35,981 bases of DNA from JBGSKV01 sp041740975 (GCA_041740975.1 JBGSKV010000035.1:1-35981); one strand, 5' to 3'. Shown: positions 1 to 8,951, counted from the first letter of the stretch. Notes: a model not told the origin generated them from the letters alone. Translations and numbers: made by a program.

Positions 1-950
1 ACAACACGTGGGTATGAGACGGTCTCTGTATCTCTGTCTGTTAAAAGCGCCTTAATACGAACAACTAGATCACCAGCTGACAATATAGCGGTGGTTGGAG
101 CTACAAAACTTGATAGGTTAGAAAAATCAACATTGGTAGTAATATCTGTGAGGGATATTGGATACCCACCAGCCAGTGTTCCTGTCCAGTCAATTCCAAG
201 CTCGCTTTTTGGGTCCTTGTTTGTTTCAAAGAATCTTGCTTCGAGTGCAATATCAGCTTGGGGTTTGTCCGCAGAACGCAGATATTCCAGCACAAACGCG
301 TGTTGTTGGCGTGTAGCTACGACAAAATAACTGCTTTCGTCTGGATTGTAGACTACCTGGGAACCTCCAGCTCCAGTTGTTTTACTGGTAGTAGTGGTTC
401 CTGCAATCGTTCCATTAGCACCAATTGGACGCCCACCAACCGTTATTGTAGGTGTAGCAGAGCCAGTTCCTAGATAATTGCCATATGGGTCGAAATTTGG
501 AGCGCCACTCTCAACTGTTGTTACGGGTGGGGCTATAAGGGCGTTAAGGTTATTGGAGTTGATGCCCAGAATCGACCTGATGTTTTCAAGGAGAACCGGA
601 GGTTCCATTTTAAATTTAGGACCTACGCCTTCATCTGGAAGTCCTGATGGTCCGCCACCACCACTGCCGCCTCCACCACCGCCGCCGCCGCCACCGCTGC
701 GTTGACGTTCTTCGGCTTCGTTAACTTTAATAGTACGGCCGTCTAAATCCTTGCCGTCCATTTCCGAGATAGCTTTGCTTGCAGCAGCGCCATCTGCGAA
801 AGTTACGAATCCAAATCCGCGTGAACGACCGGTTTCACGGTCAGTAATAACGCGAACTTCACTAACTTCACCGAATTGTTCGAATGCTTGACGCAAACCT
901 TCATCATCAGTGTTCCAACTCAATCCACCTACAAATACCTTTTTACTCAT
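1..950 (-). CDS. RRM RNA-binding domain fused in frame to a secretin-like region (partial, runs off the window)
   Basis: The frame is open from an ATG at 950 to the window edge, at least 316 codons. Residues 1-80 are a canonical RNA-recognition motif: RNP2-like KVFVGGL (4-10) and RNP1-like RSRGFGFVTF (42-51), as in the small glycine-rich RNA-binding proteins of bacteria. Residues 86-100 are almost pure glycine. From about residue 115 the sequence changes character. It contains VVYNPDESSYFVVATRQQ, then ALEARFFETN and SELGIDW, and ends near TETVSYPRVV, all of which resemble the N-domain to secretin-domain transition of PilQ/GspD-type outer-membrane channels. No signal peptide is present, although secretins need export. 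I read the frame codon by codon and it is continuous. It is either a true fusion or a chimeric join at the Gly-codon repeat. The purine-rich GAGAGA run just before the ATG could serve as ribosome binding site. Confidence 0.7.
   Translation of the reverse strand, partial: MSKKVFVGGLSWNTDDEGLRQAFEQFGEVSEVRVITDRETGRSRGFGFVTFADGAAASKAISEMDGKDLDGRTIKVNEAEERQRSGGGGGGGGGGSGGGGPSGLPDEGVGPKFKMEPPVLLENIRSILGINSNNLNALIAPPVTTVESGAPNFDPYGNYLGTGSATPTITVGGRPIGANGTIAGTTTTSKTTGAGGSQVVYNPDESSYFVVATRQQHAFVLEYLRSADKPQADIALEARFFETNKDPKSELGIDWTGTLAGGYPISLTDITTNVDFSNLSSFVAPTTAILSAGDLVVRIKALLTDRDTETVSYPRV
651..695 (-). repeat. GGN codon repeat (poly-Gly tract) at the RRM/secretin junction
   Basis: Fifteen consecutive codons encode ten Gly, one Ser and four Gly. 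The DNA is a GC-rich GGN low-complexity tract exactly between the RRM and the secretin-like region. Such tracts are natural tails of bacterial RRM proteins. They are also sites where recombination or assembly can join unrelated genes. Confidence 0.85.
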
Positions 951-1327
951 GTCTCTCTCTCTCAAAACAATTAACATTAACATCACATCTTACAACAACC
1001 AGCACAACGGAAGATGCCACCGTTTTAGAAACTCCTCTTCGTAATTCAGACTACTCCAAGGAACCTCTATGATAAGGCAAAACCAAAAAAGATTACACCC
1101 TAACGCCAAAGATTTACCTGAGTTAAGGCATTTAGACAACGTCTTTAAAGAGGCACAGTGAACATTTAAGGCTCTCTAAACCACTCTCAGACGATCTAAC
1201 GCACTAACATGATTGAACATAGTATTTTGCACCGGAATGTGACCCAAAAACGATGAAGGCCCGACCGATGTGGTCAGGCCCTCACGTTTAAATATGATGG
1301 GATAGCGCCTACGGAAAAACGTAGTTC
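951..1327. other. Intergenic region upstream of the RRM gene
   Basis: This 377-bp stretch separates two minus-strand genes. Its right part holds the terminator of the M28 peptidase gene. The remaining roughly 290 bp could be a long 5' leader of the RRM gene, since cold-induced RNA-binding proteins often have one. I see no convincing -35/-10 pair and no long ORF that looks real. Confidence 0.4.
1246..1280 (-). terminator. Intrinsic terminator of the M28 peptidase gene
   Basis: Read on the minus strand, GGCCTGACC and GGTCGGGCC form a 9-bp stem with one U-G pair around the loop ACATC. It is followed after a short spacer by TTTTT. It lies about 50 bp past the peptidase stop codon. On the plus strand the same stem would contain a C-A mismatch, which supports minus-strand use. 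Confidence 0.7.
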
Positions 1328-2548
1328 TTAAGGTCGGATCCCGTTATCCATAAACTTCGTAATTTTGTCGACGTAAGGATTCAAAATCAAATGATGACAA
1401 CTTTGCGTGAGTTCTTCAGGTGTGACAAGGGGTTCGCGTTTACCAAGCAAAGTAAATTTTTGCGCCGAGATATCCGCGTCGTTTGCAACGCTGAAAACTT
1501 GTTCGAAAGCCATCTTCGCGGCGATGTGCATGCCCTCATAGTCAATCTTTTCGGGGGCATCTGATGTGCGATGATAATTAGGATTGTTGCTAACGCCGGT
1601 GTGAAAGAAAACGCCCGGAATGCCTTCATTCATAAAGGGAACGTGATCGGAACCGCCACCAGCCCGTTCCGTAAGTTCGATTTCGCGAGTTGGATAGCGA
1701 TCTTGAATGATTTTCAAAATAGCTTCACCCCGGTCGGACGTACCACTACCTAGAGCAGCGATCTTATTGCCGTAGCTTTTCATATAGCCAACCATGTCGA
1801 GGTTGATCATATAAACCGTTTTCTCTAAGGGGAAAATGGGGTTGCGGACGTAATGCCAAGAACCTTCGAGGCCTAGTTCTTCGCCTGAAAACCACATAAT
1901 GACAACAGATCGCTTCAAGTGTGTGCGAACGCTAGCTAAGGCTTTCGTAATGTTGAGGACACTGATGGTTCCCGAGCCATTGTCGTCGGCCCCGTTACAA
2001 ATTTTGTCGCCACCACCGCCACTGGAACAGGTATATCCGAGGTCAAGAGTACCGGCGTGATCCACGTGGGCACCAATCACAACATATTCATTTTTGAGGA
2101 CGGGATCATTTCCTGGAAAAAGGGCGACGATATTGGAAGTCTCTTTGCCTTTTGTCGGGCCGTTTTTGATAGTGAAAGTTTGGCGATAATTGTCCGGCTG
2201 AGCTGGCTGAACGTCTAAGGCTTTAAGATGATCTATGATGTAATCGACCACCTGAACGTTGCCAGGAGTGCCGGAAAGACGACCATTGTATTCGTCCTTC
2301 GTAATGAAGGTCAGCTCTTCACGCATCTTATTGAGATCGATCGTGGCTAAGCCATGCTCGATAGGATCGGTGATGACAGGTGGGTTCGAGTTCTCGCCGT
2401 CCGGGGGAAGTGGGAGAGATGGGTTAGCGTTGCCGCTGTCCCGTACGTCCTGCGTGCGTAGGTTTTGCAAGGGTTCCGCACCGCAACCCAAAGTTAGGCA
2501 GAGAAAAAGTGGCAGATGGGTGGCGTATCTAAATGAATTGATGGACAT
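1328..2548 (-). CDS. M28-family zinc metallopeptidase, predicted lipoprotein
   Basis: This is a 406-residue exported peptidase of family M28 (aminopeptidase Y/S type), which removes N-terminal residues or cleaves small peptides using two zinc ions. The metal and catalytic set is visible: HVDH (His161, Asp163), GADDNGSG (Asp188), SGEELG (Glu223, Glu224), NLDMVGY (Asp251) and HRTSD (His326). The N-terminus is a short hydrophobic signal ending in LTLGC, so Cys22 is the probable lipidation site. A Pro/Asn/Ser-rich linker follows. I chose the ATG at 2548 because AGAGGAG sits about 8 nt upstream and the lipoprotein signal begins there; the longer frame to 2587 adds 13 residues that would spoil the signal. 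Cys174 and Cys184 near the active site could form a disulfide. The gene has its own terminator and stands alone. Confidence 0.9.
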   Translation of the reverse strand: MSINSFRYATHLPLFLCLTLGCGAEPLQNLRTQDVRDSGNANPSLPLPPDGENSNPPVITDPIEHGLATIDLNKMREELTFITKDEYNGRLSGTPGNVQVVDYIIDHLKALDVQPAQPDNYRQTFTIKNGPTKGKETSNIVALFPGNDPVLKNEYVVIGAHVDHAGTLDLGYTCSSGGGGDKICNGADDNGSGTISVLNITKALASVRTHLKRSVVIMWFSGEELGLEGSWHYVRNPIFPLEKTVYMINLDMVGYMKSYGNKIAALGSGTSDRGEAILKIIQDRYPTREIELTERAGGGSDHVPFMNEGIPGVFFHTGVSNNPNYHRTSDAPEKIDYEGMHIAAKMAFEQVFSVANDADISAQKFTLLGKREPLVTPEELTQSCHHLILNPYVDKITKFMDNGIRP

Positions 2549-2727
2549 AACGGCGTCTCCTCTAAGCGCAAATCCTGCGCAGTGCATCGGTCGATGTTTG
2601 ATAAACTTGCCTAAAAATGATTTTTATGTAACAAAAACAATATATTGCGCACGAGTGCTTTTCGGTTGGTTTCCCTTCGGAAAAAATCCTTCGAAGAATT
2701 CGTGCGTTTTTAACAGTGTAATTCAAT

Positions 2728-2757
2728 TTGAGTCGAAGCCCAAAACTTATGTTATCT
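2728..2757 (+). promoter_or_regulatory. Candidate sigma-70-type promoter for typA
   Basis: TTGAGT (2728-2733) and TTATCT (2752-2757) are separated by 18 bp. This puts a start site near 2764 and gives a short leader of about 25 nt before the typA ATG. It is a prediction from consensus likeness only. Confidence 0.45.
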
Positions 2758-2787
2758 TGGGCGTCTTCTTTAAACCTAGGGAAAAAA

Positions 2788-4665
2788 ATGTCTTCACCGA
2801 ATATCCGTAACATCTGCATCATCGCTCACGTTGACCATGGCAAAACTACACTTGTCGATCACTTGTTAAGACAAGCTGGAACGTATAAGTCGCACGAAGT
2901 GATGACTGAACGCGTCATGGATTCGGATGATCAAGAAAAAGAACGTGGGATTACGATCTCAGCAAAAAATGCATCGTTCAAAATAGGCGACACCAAGGTC
3001 AATGTTGTGGATACGCCAGGCCATGCTGACTTTGGTGGTGAAGTTGAGCGTATTATGGGGATGGTAGATGGCGCTATTCTCCTTGTTGACGCGGCGGAAG
3101 GACCTTTGCCACAGACACGTTTCGTTTTGGAAAAGGCGATTCAAAAAAATCTAAAGATTATACTTTGTATTAATAAAGTCGATCGTCCGGAAGTTCAAGA
3201 TACAGACATGATCAGTAAAGTGATCGACAAGACTTTTGAATTGTTTGTTGAGTTAAATGCTTCCGACGAACAATGTGACTTTCCTATTCTGTACGCTTGC
3301 GCGAAATTGGGCTGGTGTACAACGGACGCCGATCGCGTCGATGCCTTAGTGAAGGGGACCGACAAAGGTAATTTTGCGGATATTTATGATCTTATCATGA
3401 ACTTGCCCGCTCCAAAGGTCATGGATTCAGACAAGTTTACGCTTTTGGTGACCAACGTTGCTTACTCTGATTACGTGGGATTTCTTGCAGTTGGACGTGT
3501 GGTGTCGGGAACCGTAAAACAGGGCGATCAACTGATCCGCTTCACCGTGGATTCGCAGGGTAAAGAAGTTCGAGAAAAATTTCAGGCGCAAAAGCTTTTT
3601 GTCTTCGACGGTCTACGGCAGAAGCCGTGTGACATAATTGAAATGGGGGACATTGGTCTCATCGCTGGTGGTAGTGAATATATGATTGGTGACACGGTGG
3701 GGTCGGAAGGCTGCGAAGTCTTGCCGCGAATCTCCGTTGAAGAGCCGACTATGCGCATGATTTTTTCCGTAAACACTTCGCCAAACAGCGGTACCAATGG
3801 CAAAGCGATTCAGTCACGGGAGCTTCGAGACCGTTTGATTCGAGAGATTCGTAACAACGTCGCTCTGAAGATGGATCCGACTGACGAACAAGATCAGTTC
3901 TACCTATTGGGACGAGGCGAGTTGCAGTTCAGTATTATCATCGAAAAACTTCGCCGTGAAGGTTTGGAGTTCATGGTGGGTCGGCCTTCCGTTGTTTATA
4001 AAAAAGGGGAAAACGGCGAGCGTCTTGAACCCTATGAAAAACTGACGATCGATGTTCCAGAAGTCAGTGCCGGTGACGTGACGAATATGTTCCAGTTGCG
4101 CAAAGGATTTTTAACTTCTTACGAGCAACAAAATAATGCCTCATCGGACCCACGTGTCCGGATTACGATTGAGATTCCGACGCGCGGTATCTTGGGAATG
4201 CAGTCGCGCTTTAAAACGATCACCAAAGGCTCGGGAATTATCAGCTCGGAAGCTATCGGATACCGTCCACACCAAGGTGAGATTCTGCACCGTATCACGG
4301 GCAGTATCATTGCCGATCGATTGGGAAAAACCACGGCCTATGCTCTCGCTGGGATTCAGGATCGCGGCATGCTCTTTATTGGCGAAGCGGTCGACGTTTA
4401 CGAGGGTATGGTGATTGGTGAAGGTAACAAAGACAATGACATCAATGTGAACGTTTGCCGTCCTAAGAAATTAACCAACGTTCGTTCTGTTTCGAGTGAT
4501 GGTATTACGATTCTGCATGGCTTGAAAAAAATGAGCTTGGAACAATATATCGAATGGATCGATGCTGATGAGTGGATTGAAGTTACGCCGAACGTGATTC
4601 GGGTACGCAAGAAAATTCTTCCGGCAAACCTACGAAGCGTACGTCGCCAAGATCGGGATGACTAA
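2788..4665 (+). CDS. typA: Ribosome-associated translational GTPase TypA/BipA
   Basis: At 625 residues this is close to the usual BipA length of a little over 600. The translational GTPase domain has HVDHGKTT (P-loop, residues 14-21), RGITI (53-57), DTPGHADF (75-82) and NKVD (129-132). The downstream EF-G-like domains and the conserved C-terminal domain (for example LGRGELQF and MFIGEAVDVYEGMVIGE-type motifs) are full length. BipA binds 70S ribosomes and aids 50S assembly and growth under cold or stress. The ATG at 2788 is preferred because AGGGA precedes it by about 7 nt; an upstream in-frame ATG at 2728 lies inside the predicted promoter. The gene is monocistronic and converges on the GNAT-nitrilase gene. 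Confidence 0.97.
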   Translation: MSSPNIRNICIIAHVDHGKTTLVDHLLRQAGTYKSHEVMTERVMDSDDQEKERGITISAKNASFKIGDTKVNVVDTPGHADFGGEVERIMGMVDGAILLVDAAEGPLPQTRFVLEKAIQKNLKIILCINKVDRPEVQDTDMISKVIDKTFELFVELNASDEQCDFPILYACAKLGWCTTDADRVDALVKGTDKGNFADIYDLIMNLPAPKVMDSDKFTLLVTNVAYSDYVGFLAVGRVVSGTVKQGDQLIRFTVDSQGKEVREKFQAQKLFVFDGLRQKPCDIIEMGDIGLIAGGSEYMIGDTVGSEGCEVLPRISVEEPTMRMIFSVNTSPNSGTNGKAIQSRELRDRLIREIRNNVALKMDPTDEQDQFYLLGRGELQFSIIIEKLRREGLEFMVGRPSVVYKKGENGERLEPYEKLTIDVPEVSAGDVTNMFQLRKGFLTSYEQQNNASSDPRVRITIEIPTRGILGMQSRFKTITKGSGIISSEAIGYRPHQGEILHRITGSIIADRLGKTTAYALAGIQDRGMLFIGEAVDVYEGMVIGEGNKDNDINVNVCRPKKLTNVRSVSSDGITILHGLKKMSLEQYIEWIDADEWIEVTPNVIRVRKKILPANLRSVRRQDRDD

Positions 4666-4670
4666 TTCTT

Positions 4671-4705
4671 CTACGCTAAAGCTTCGAAGAATGCATTCTG
4701 CGTAG
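4671..4705. repeat. Short inverted repeat between convergent genes
   Basis: CTACGC (4671-4676) and GCGTAG (4700-4705) can pair. A competing stem, ATTCTTC with GAAGAAT (4665-4692), and an internal palindrome AGAATGCATTCT lie in the same 40 bp. The location between typA and an opposing gene fits a bidirectional transcription end, but no T-run follows. A related sequence occurs at 7829. Confidence 0.4.
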
Positions 4706-4734
4706 CCTTGGCGAAGCAGGATGGCGATTTAGAA

Positions 4735-6273
4735 TCATTCGCCGTGCCAGGTCACTTCGTAAAGATCGTGGCGGCGGTCAAGCAAGTTTCGGACTGTTCC
4801 GTTCTGACGTGCGCTCTTTAAAATCTGCAAGTTAAGGTCGGCAAAAGCAATGGTTTCCACGTTTGGCGTGGTGTCGGCAGCGATCCCGTCTCGGGAAAAG
4901 GGAAAGTCACATGGAGTTAAAATGCAGCTTTGCGCATAGTGAATATCGATATTATTGACGTTCGGTAAGTTTCCGCAACTTCCCGACATCACCACATACA
5001 TTTGATTTTCGACCGCGCGAGCTTGGGCACAGTATCGCACGCGGCAGTAGCTTTGACGTTCGTCCGTTAGGAATGGAACGAACAAGATATTCGCACCCAA
5101 ATTGGTCAGGTGTCGGCAAAGTTCCGGAAACTCAGAATCGTAACAAATCAAAACTCCGATGGGGCCGCAGTCCGTTGGGATAACAGAGACTTTGTTGCCA
5201 CCGCGAATATTCCACCAGTATCGTTCGTTCGGAGTCGGATGAATTTTTTCCTGGCTATAGACCGATCCGTCTCGCAAGAAGGTACGCGCCACGTTCCGAA
5301 TTTCGTTGTCAACTTCAGCTGGATGGGAGCCGGCAATGATATTGATGTTGTATCTTATTGCCAAACGCTGAAACATTTCATGTAACTGTTCATCGTATTT
5401 GGCCATGCTTTTAATGGCAACGTGCGGTGGTGAAGGTTTGTTTTCCACTGAGAGCAGCTGCAAAGAGAAAAACTCTGGAAAAAGGACAAAGTCAGAATTG
5501 TAGTCGGAACATACGTCAACGAAGTAGGTGACTTGTTGCTCGAATTCGGCGAAAGACTTGATGCGACGCTGTTGATACTGAACACTAGCCACGCGCACGA
5601 TGTCGCTCGGACGTCCACTACCACCTTTATTGAATGCCGCTTCCGGAGCTGCATAGTCAGGATTCTTCCAGAGTAAATGCACCGCATACCCCATCGATTC
5701 CTTATCACCTGGGATGTAGTCGGGAAGTAATCCGATGATTTCGAAACCCTGACGCAAATGGAAATTGAGAACGGGATCACGTAGAGTTTTGCTTTGGACA
5801 GCTTTTATGTATTCTTCTGCATTTCCCACAGCTTTGATTTTGCGAGCGAGGCTTGGAATGCGACCTCCGAAAACAATGCCTTTACGGTTCAAAATTCCGC
5901 AAAGTTTTTTGCGAGCCTTATAAAATCGATCGCCAATGCGAAAACGACGGAAGGCAGGGTCCACGCAAACTTCGTAACCATACAAATAATCACCTTTGGG
6001 ATTGTGAGTCGAGCCGAAGCCGCCACCGGTGATGTCACGCCAAGTATGTGTTTGTAAGGCTTTGTCTTCGTGTACAATAATGGACGCGCAATAGCCGACG
6101 ACGTCGTTACCCATGACGGCAACAAAGTGGCCATCCGGAAAATTTAAGATTTGTGCGCGAATAATATCATCGCGGTAACCCTTACCATAGCAACGCACGA
6201 CCACACTATTGATGGCACTTGCGTCTTCTGGTGTGGCCTGGCGAATAATCAGTTTCGATAATGGATTGCTCAT
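4735..6273 (-). CDS. GNAT N-acyltransferase fused to a carbon-nitrogen hydrolase (nitrilase superfamily)
   Basis: This 512-residue protein has two domains. Residues 7-200 are GNAT-like, with an acyl-CoA-binding region around VCVDPAFRRFRIGDRFY (102-118). Residues 225-512 are a nitrilase-superfamily amidase with an intact Glu-Lys-Cys triad: Glu267 in LFPEFFS, Lys343 in QEKIHPTPNER and Cys377 in LICYDSEFPE. This fused architecture recurs in bacteria, but its substrate is not established to my knowledge. One domain could acylate an amine while the other hydrolyses an amide. It is cytosolic, with no signal or membrane segment. The start is the ATG at 6273, right before the GNAT fold. It is divergently placed from the photolyase gene with only about 75 bp between starts, so the two promoters must overlap or be very compact. 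Confidence 0.9.
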   Translation of the reverse strand: MSNPLSKLIIRQATPEDASAINSVVVRCYGKGYRDDIIRAQILNFPDGHFVAVMGNDVVGYCASIIVHEDKALQTHTWRDITGGGFGSTHNPKGDYLYGYEVCVDPAFRRFRIGDRFYKARKKLCGILNRKGIVFGGRIPSLARKIKAVGNAEEYIKAVQSKTLRDPVLNFHLRQGFEIIGLLPDYIPGDKESMGYAVHLLWKNPDYAAPEAAFNKGGSGRPSDIVRVASVQYQQRRIKSFAEFEQQVTYFVDVCSDYNSDFVLFPEFFSLQLLSVENKPSPPHVAIKSMAKYDEQLHEMFQRLAIRYNINIIAGSHPAEVDNEIRNVARTFLRDGSVYSQEKIHPTPNERYWWNIRGGNKVSVIPTDCGPIGVLICYDSEFPELCRHLTNLGANILFVPFLTDERQSYCRVRYCAQARAVENQMYVVMSGSCGNLPNVNNIDIHYAQSCILTPCDFPFSRDGIAADTTPNVETIAFADLNLQILKSARQNGTVRNLLDRRHDLYEVTWHGE

Positions 6274-6349
6274 ACATTTGTCATTTCATCATTAAAAAGT
6301 GTATATCCTTTATCTCACATGTGTTGTGAGCGTTCAAGGATTTTGCGAA

Positions 6350-7804
6350 ATGAAAAAAAATGCAGGCACAGCAATTATGCTTTTTCGACGTGATTTGCGA
6401 TTGGTCGATAATCCTGCGCTGAACGCTGCGCTACAGTTTGAAAATATTCTTCCTGTTTACATTGACTCATCAGCGCAAGCGAAAGACTGGGCTTTGGGCG
6501 GAGCAAGTCGATGGTGGCTGCATCATAGCCTGATTTCTTTGCAGAAATCTTTGCGAGAAAAATCTACAGATTTGCTGATCGCACAGGGAGACCGAGACCA
6601 AAACATAGAAAAACTGACTAGCCAATATGATGTCAAAGCCATTTTTTGGAATCGGCTCTATGATGCAAGGTTCTTAGAAAGTGATAAGAAATTAAAAATT
6701 CGGTGCCGCGAATTGGGATTGATTGCAGAAAGTTTCAATGGCTCACTGCTCGCGGAACCTTGGCAAGTTCTGAAATCAGATAAAACGCCATATATGGTTT
6801 ATACGGCTTACTGGAATGCATTTGTAAAAACCGCCACTGTTCGTCAAGTAGAGACTCAAAAAGGATTTTGTCCGCTACCGAAAAACTTTAAGCCAGATCT
6901 AAAGATTGAAAACTTGGGATTCTTGCCAAGAATAAAGTGGGATAGAGAATTTTATGACCATTGGCATCCGGGTGAGCAAACGGCTTTAAAGTGTGTTGAT
7001 GAATTTCTTGAAAACAGAATCTCTAGTTATGACAATGACCGTAATATTCCCAATAAAAATGGCACTTCGCGACTTAGCCCGCATTTGCATTTTGGCGAAG
7101 TGAGTCCGCATCAAATTTGGCAGAAAATAGTAAAAAAATATGGACCGATTGCTTCTGTCAAAGACAAGGATGTGGTGCAGTATTCTAAAGAACTCATCTG
7201 GCGAGATTTCTCTTATTACTTGCTTTTTCATTTTCCACAAATTGATCGCAAACCGCTCCGAAAAGAATATGAAAACTTTCCATGGCTAAATGACAAAAAG
7301 GGTTTGCAAGCATGGCAGCGCGGACAGACGGGATACCCTATTATCGATGCGGGTATGCGTGAACTATGGCGAACAGGCTGGATGCATAATCGAGTGCGTA
7401 TGATCGTTGCGTCTTTTCTTATCAAAGATATGCTCATTCCTTGGCAAAAAGGCGCAGAGTGGTTTTGGGATACTCTGGTCGATGCGGATCTGGCAAGCAA
7501 CACGCAGGGCTGGCAATGGACGGCGGGCAGCGGAGCGGATGCTGCACCGTACTTCCGAATTTTTAATCCAACACTGCAGAGTGAAAAGTTTGACACTCTG
7601 GGGCAATATATCAAAAAGTGGGTACCAGAACTAGAAAATCTTGGCTCCGAGTGGATACATGAACCGGGAGAAGCGCCAGAGGCAGAACTAAGGGCCGCGG
7701 GCATTATCTTGGGGAAAACCTATCCTTTGCCTATCGTTGAGCATCAATTTGCGAAGATTCGAGCGATGAAGGCGTTGAAGGTTATGAATGAGAAAAAGAA
7801 ATAG
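6350..7804 (+). CDS. phr: Deoxyribodipyrimidine photolyase (class I, FAD)
   Basis: This 484-residue protein belongs to the photolyase/cryptochrome family. It uses blue light and FADH- to split UV-induced pyrimidine dimers. The N-terminal Rossmann antenna-binding domain begins with IMLFRRDLRLVDNPAL. The FAD-binding helical domain has GTSRLSPHLHFGE (from about residue 237), WQRGQTGYPIIDAGMREL (from about 321) and DADLASNTQGWQW (from about 377), followed by APYFRIFNP. These Trp-rich motifs match the CPD-photolyase core and its electron-transfer tryptophans. The ATG at 6350 follows AAGGA at about 10 nt. The frame extends upstream to 6299 but that part has no homology-like content. A 6-4 photolyase or cryptochrome role cannot be excluded from sequence alone. 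Confidence 0.95.
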   Translation: MKKNAGTAIMLFRRDLRLVDNPALNAALQFENILPVYIDSSAQAKDWALGGASRWWLHHSLISLQKSLREKSTDLLIAQGDRDQNIEKLTSQYDVKAIFWNRLYDARFLESDKKLKIRCRELGLIAESFNGSLLAEPWQVLKSDKTPYMVYTAYWNAFVKTATVRQVETQKGFCPLPKNFKPDLKIENLGFLPRIKWDREFYDHWHPGEQTALKCVDEFLENRISSYDNDRNIPNKNGTSRLSPHLHFGEVSPHQIWQKIVKKYGPIASVKDKDVVQYSKELIWRDFSYYLLFHFPQIDRKPLRKEYENFPWLNDKKGLQAWQRGQTGYPIIDAGMRELWRTGWMHNRVRMIVASFLIKDMLIPWQKGAEWFWDTLVDADLASNTQGWQWTAGSGADAAPYFRIFNPTLQSEKFDTLGQYIKKWVPELENLGSEWIHEPGEAPEAELRAAGIILGKTYPLPIVEHQFAKIRAMKALKVMNEKKK

Positions 7805-7809
7805 AAACG

Positions 7810-7826
7810 AGGAGATCCTTTCTCCT
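7810..7826. terminator. Weak hairpin between convergent phr and corA
   Basis: AGGAGA and TCTCCT pair around a 5-nt loop just after the phr stop. It is short and followed only by TCTCT, so it is a weak terminator candidate. Confidence 0.3.
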
Positions 7827-7865
7827 TCTCTAAAGCTACGGAGAACGAGTCGGCTATTCAGAGTG

Positions 7866-8951
7866 TCATAACCATTTTTTTCGTCGGAAGAATAACAAGA
7901 AGCTACCAGCCGAAAGTCCCATCAAAGATAATGCGAAGATATAGCCACCACGCCAATTGAGTTCGGGCATGTTGAGCGGTGACACTTCGGTGTTGAAGTT
8001 CATGCCGTAAACCCCAGTGATAAATGTGAGTGGAATAAATATGGAAGCAATAACGGTGAGAACCTTCATAATTTCATTGGCCTTGAGATTGGCGTTAGAA
8101 AAAGCCAAATCCATAAGGTTCGCGCCAACCTCTCGGTAGATCTCAGCAAGTTCGAGCTGTTGCTTTGTATGGTCCAAGCAGTCGCGCATATAAACCACGG
8201 TTTCCTTTTTGAAGAAGTCGGGAGATTCGCGTTGCATTGTAATCATGAGGTCATGATGACTCCAAATGATTCGCCGCAGAGTCATTAACTCGCCTTTAAT
8301 CCCGTGAATTTTGGTGGTACAGGCCGAGGTGTCGCTATCTAACAAGTGCGTATCGATCTCATCAAGCTGCTCAGCAAACTTTTCCAATGCAGGAAAGTAG
8401 GTATCTATCACTGCATCCATAAGTGCATAGACAAGATAGTCGACGCCGCTAGTCTTAACGCGGCCATAGGGGAGAGCTATGCGGTCTCGAACGCGATTGA
8501 GAGCTTCAATCGGAGCGTGTTGAAATGTGACAACGACGTTGTTATGAACAAAAATACTCAGCTGTCGGATTTCAATAGGATCAATGGATTCGAGTATGCG
8601 CATAACTATAAAAGTTGATTCCGGGTACTGGTCAAATTTCGCCGGTTGATGTTCGTCAATGACATCTTCTATAGAGAGTTTGTGAAACTTAAAGTGTTCG
8701 CCTATCGCAATGATAGCGCCATAGTCTTTATTGCCCTCAACACTAATCCAATTAATGCCTTCAGCGCTGATATTGGTAATGGTTTCGGAAACATTTTCGT
8801 AGATTTTGTCAGTTTGAAAGCCTTCTCCAAACGTCACCAGGCGTAACGTAGCCTTTTGTTTTGTCTTTTCACGTTTGTAATGCCCTGGAGTGGAGCCGGG
8901 GGGGAGAGCTTTGCGAATACGGGGAGCGCGACGTCGACGTTCATTGGTCAT
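7866..8951 (-). CDS. corA: CorA-type Mg2+/divalent-cation channel
   Basis: This 361-residue protein has the CorA plan: a long cytosolic domain and two C-terminal transmembrane helices. Helix 1 ends in the signature YGMNFN (selectivity-filter GMN), and helix 2 is followed by a basic tail ending KKWL. CorA forms a homopentamer in the inner membrane and imports Mg2+, sometimes Co2+ or Ni2+. The N-terminal 30 residues are strongly basic (repeated RRR and RKA segments), a variable extension. The start ATG at 8951 has AAAGGGGA about 9 nt upstream. No Mg2+-sensing leader is recognisable: the space to the divergent neighbour is only 62 bp. Confidence 0.95.
   Translation of the reverse strand: MTNERRRRAPRIRKALPPGSTPGHYKREKTKQKATLRLVTFGEGFQTDKIYENVSETITNISAEGINWISVEGNKDYGAIIAIGEHFKFHKLSIEDVIDEHQPAKFDQYPESTFIVMRILESIDPIEIRQLSIFVHNNVVVTFQHAPIEALNRVRDRIALPYGRVKTSGVDYLVYALMDAVIDTYFPALEKFAEQLDEIDTHLLDSDTSACTTKIHGIKGELMTLRRIIWSHHDLMITMQRESPDFFKKETVVYMRDCLDHTKQQLELAEIYREVGANLMDLAFSNANLKANEIMKVLTVIASIFIPLTFITGVYGMNFNTEVSPLNMPELNWRGGYIFALSLMGLSAGSFLLFFRRKKWL

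Noticed and set aside
478..705. Pro-rich plus-strand frame ending in poly-Pro
   Set aside because: It is the antisense of the Gly tract of the RRM-secretin frame.
2259..2810. 183-codon plus-strand frame opposite the M28 peptidase start
   Set aside because: It runs antisense through the peptidase coding region and across its upstream region, shows no domain likeness and has no ribosome-binding site.
7228..7704. 158-codon minus-strand frame inside the photolyase gene
   Set aside because: A shadow of the photolyase gene; Ser/Arg/Cys-rich composition typical of antisense frames.
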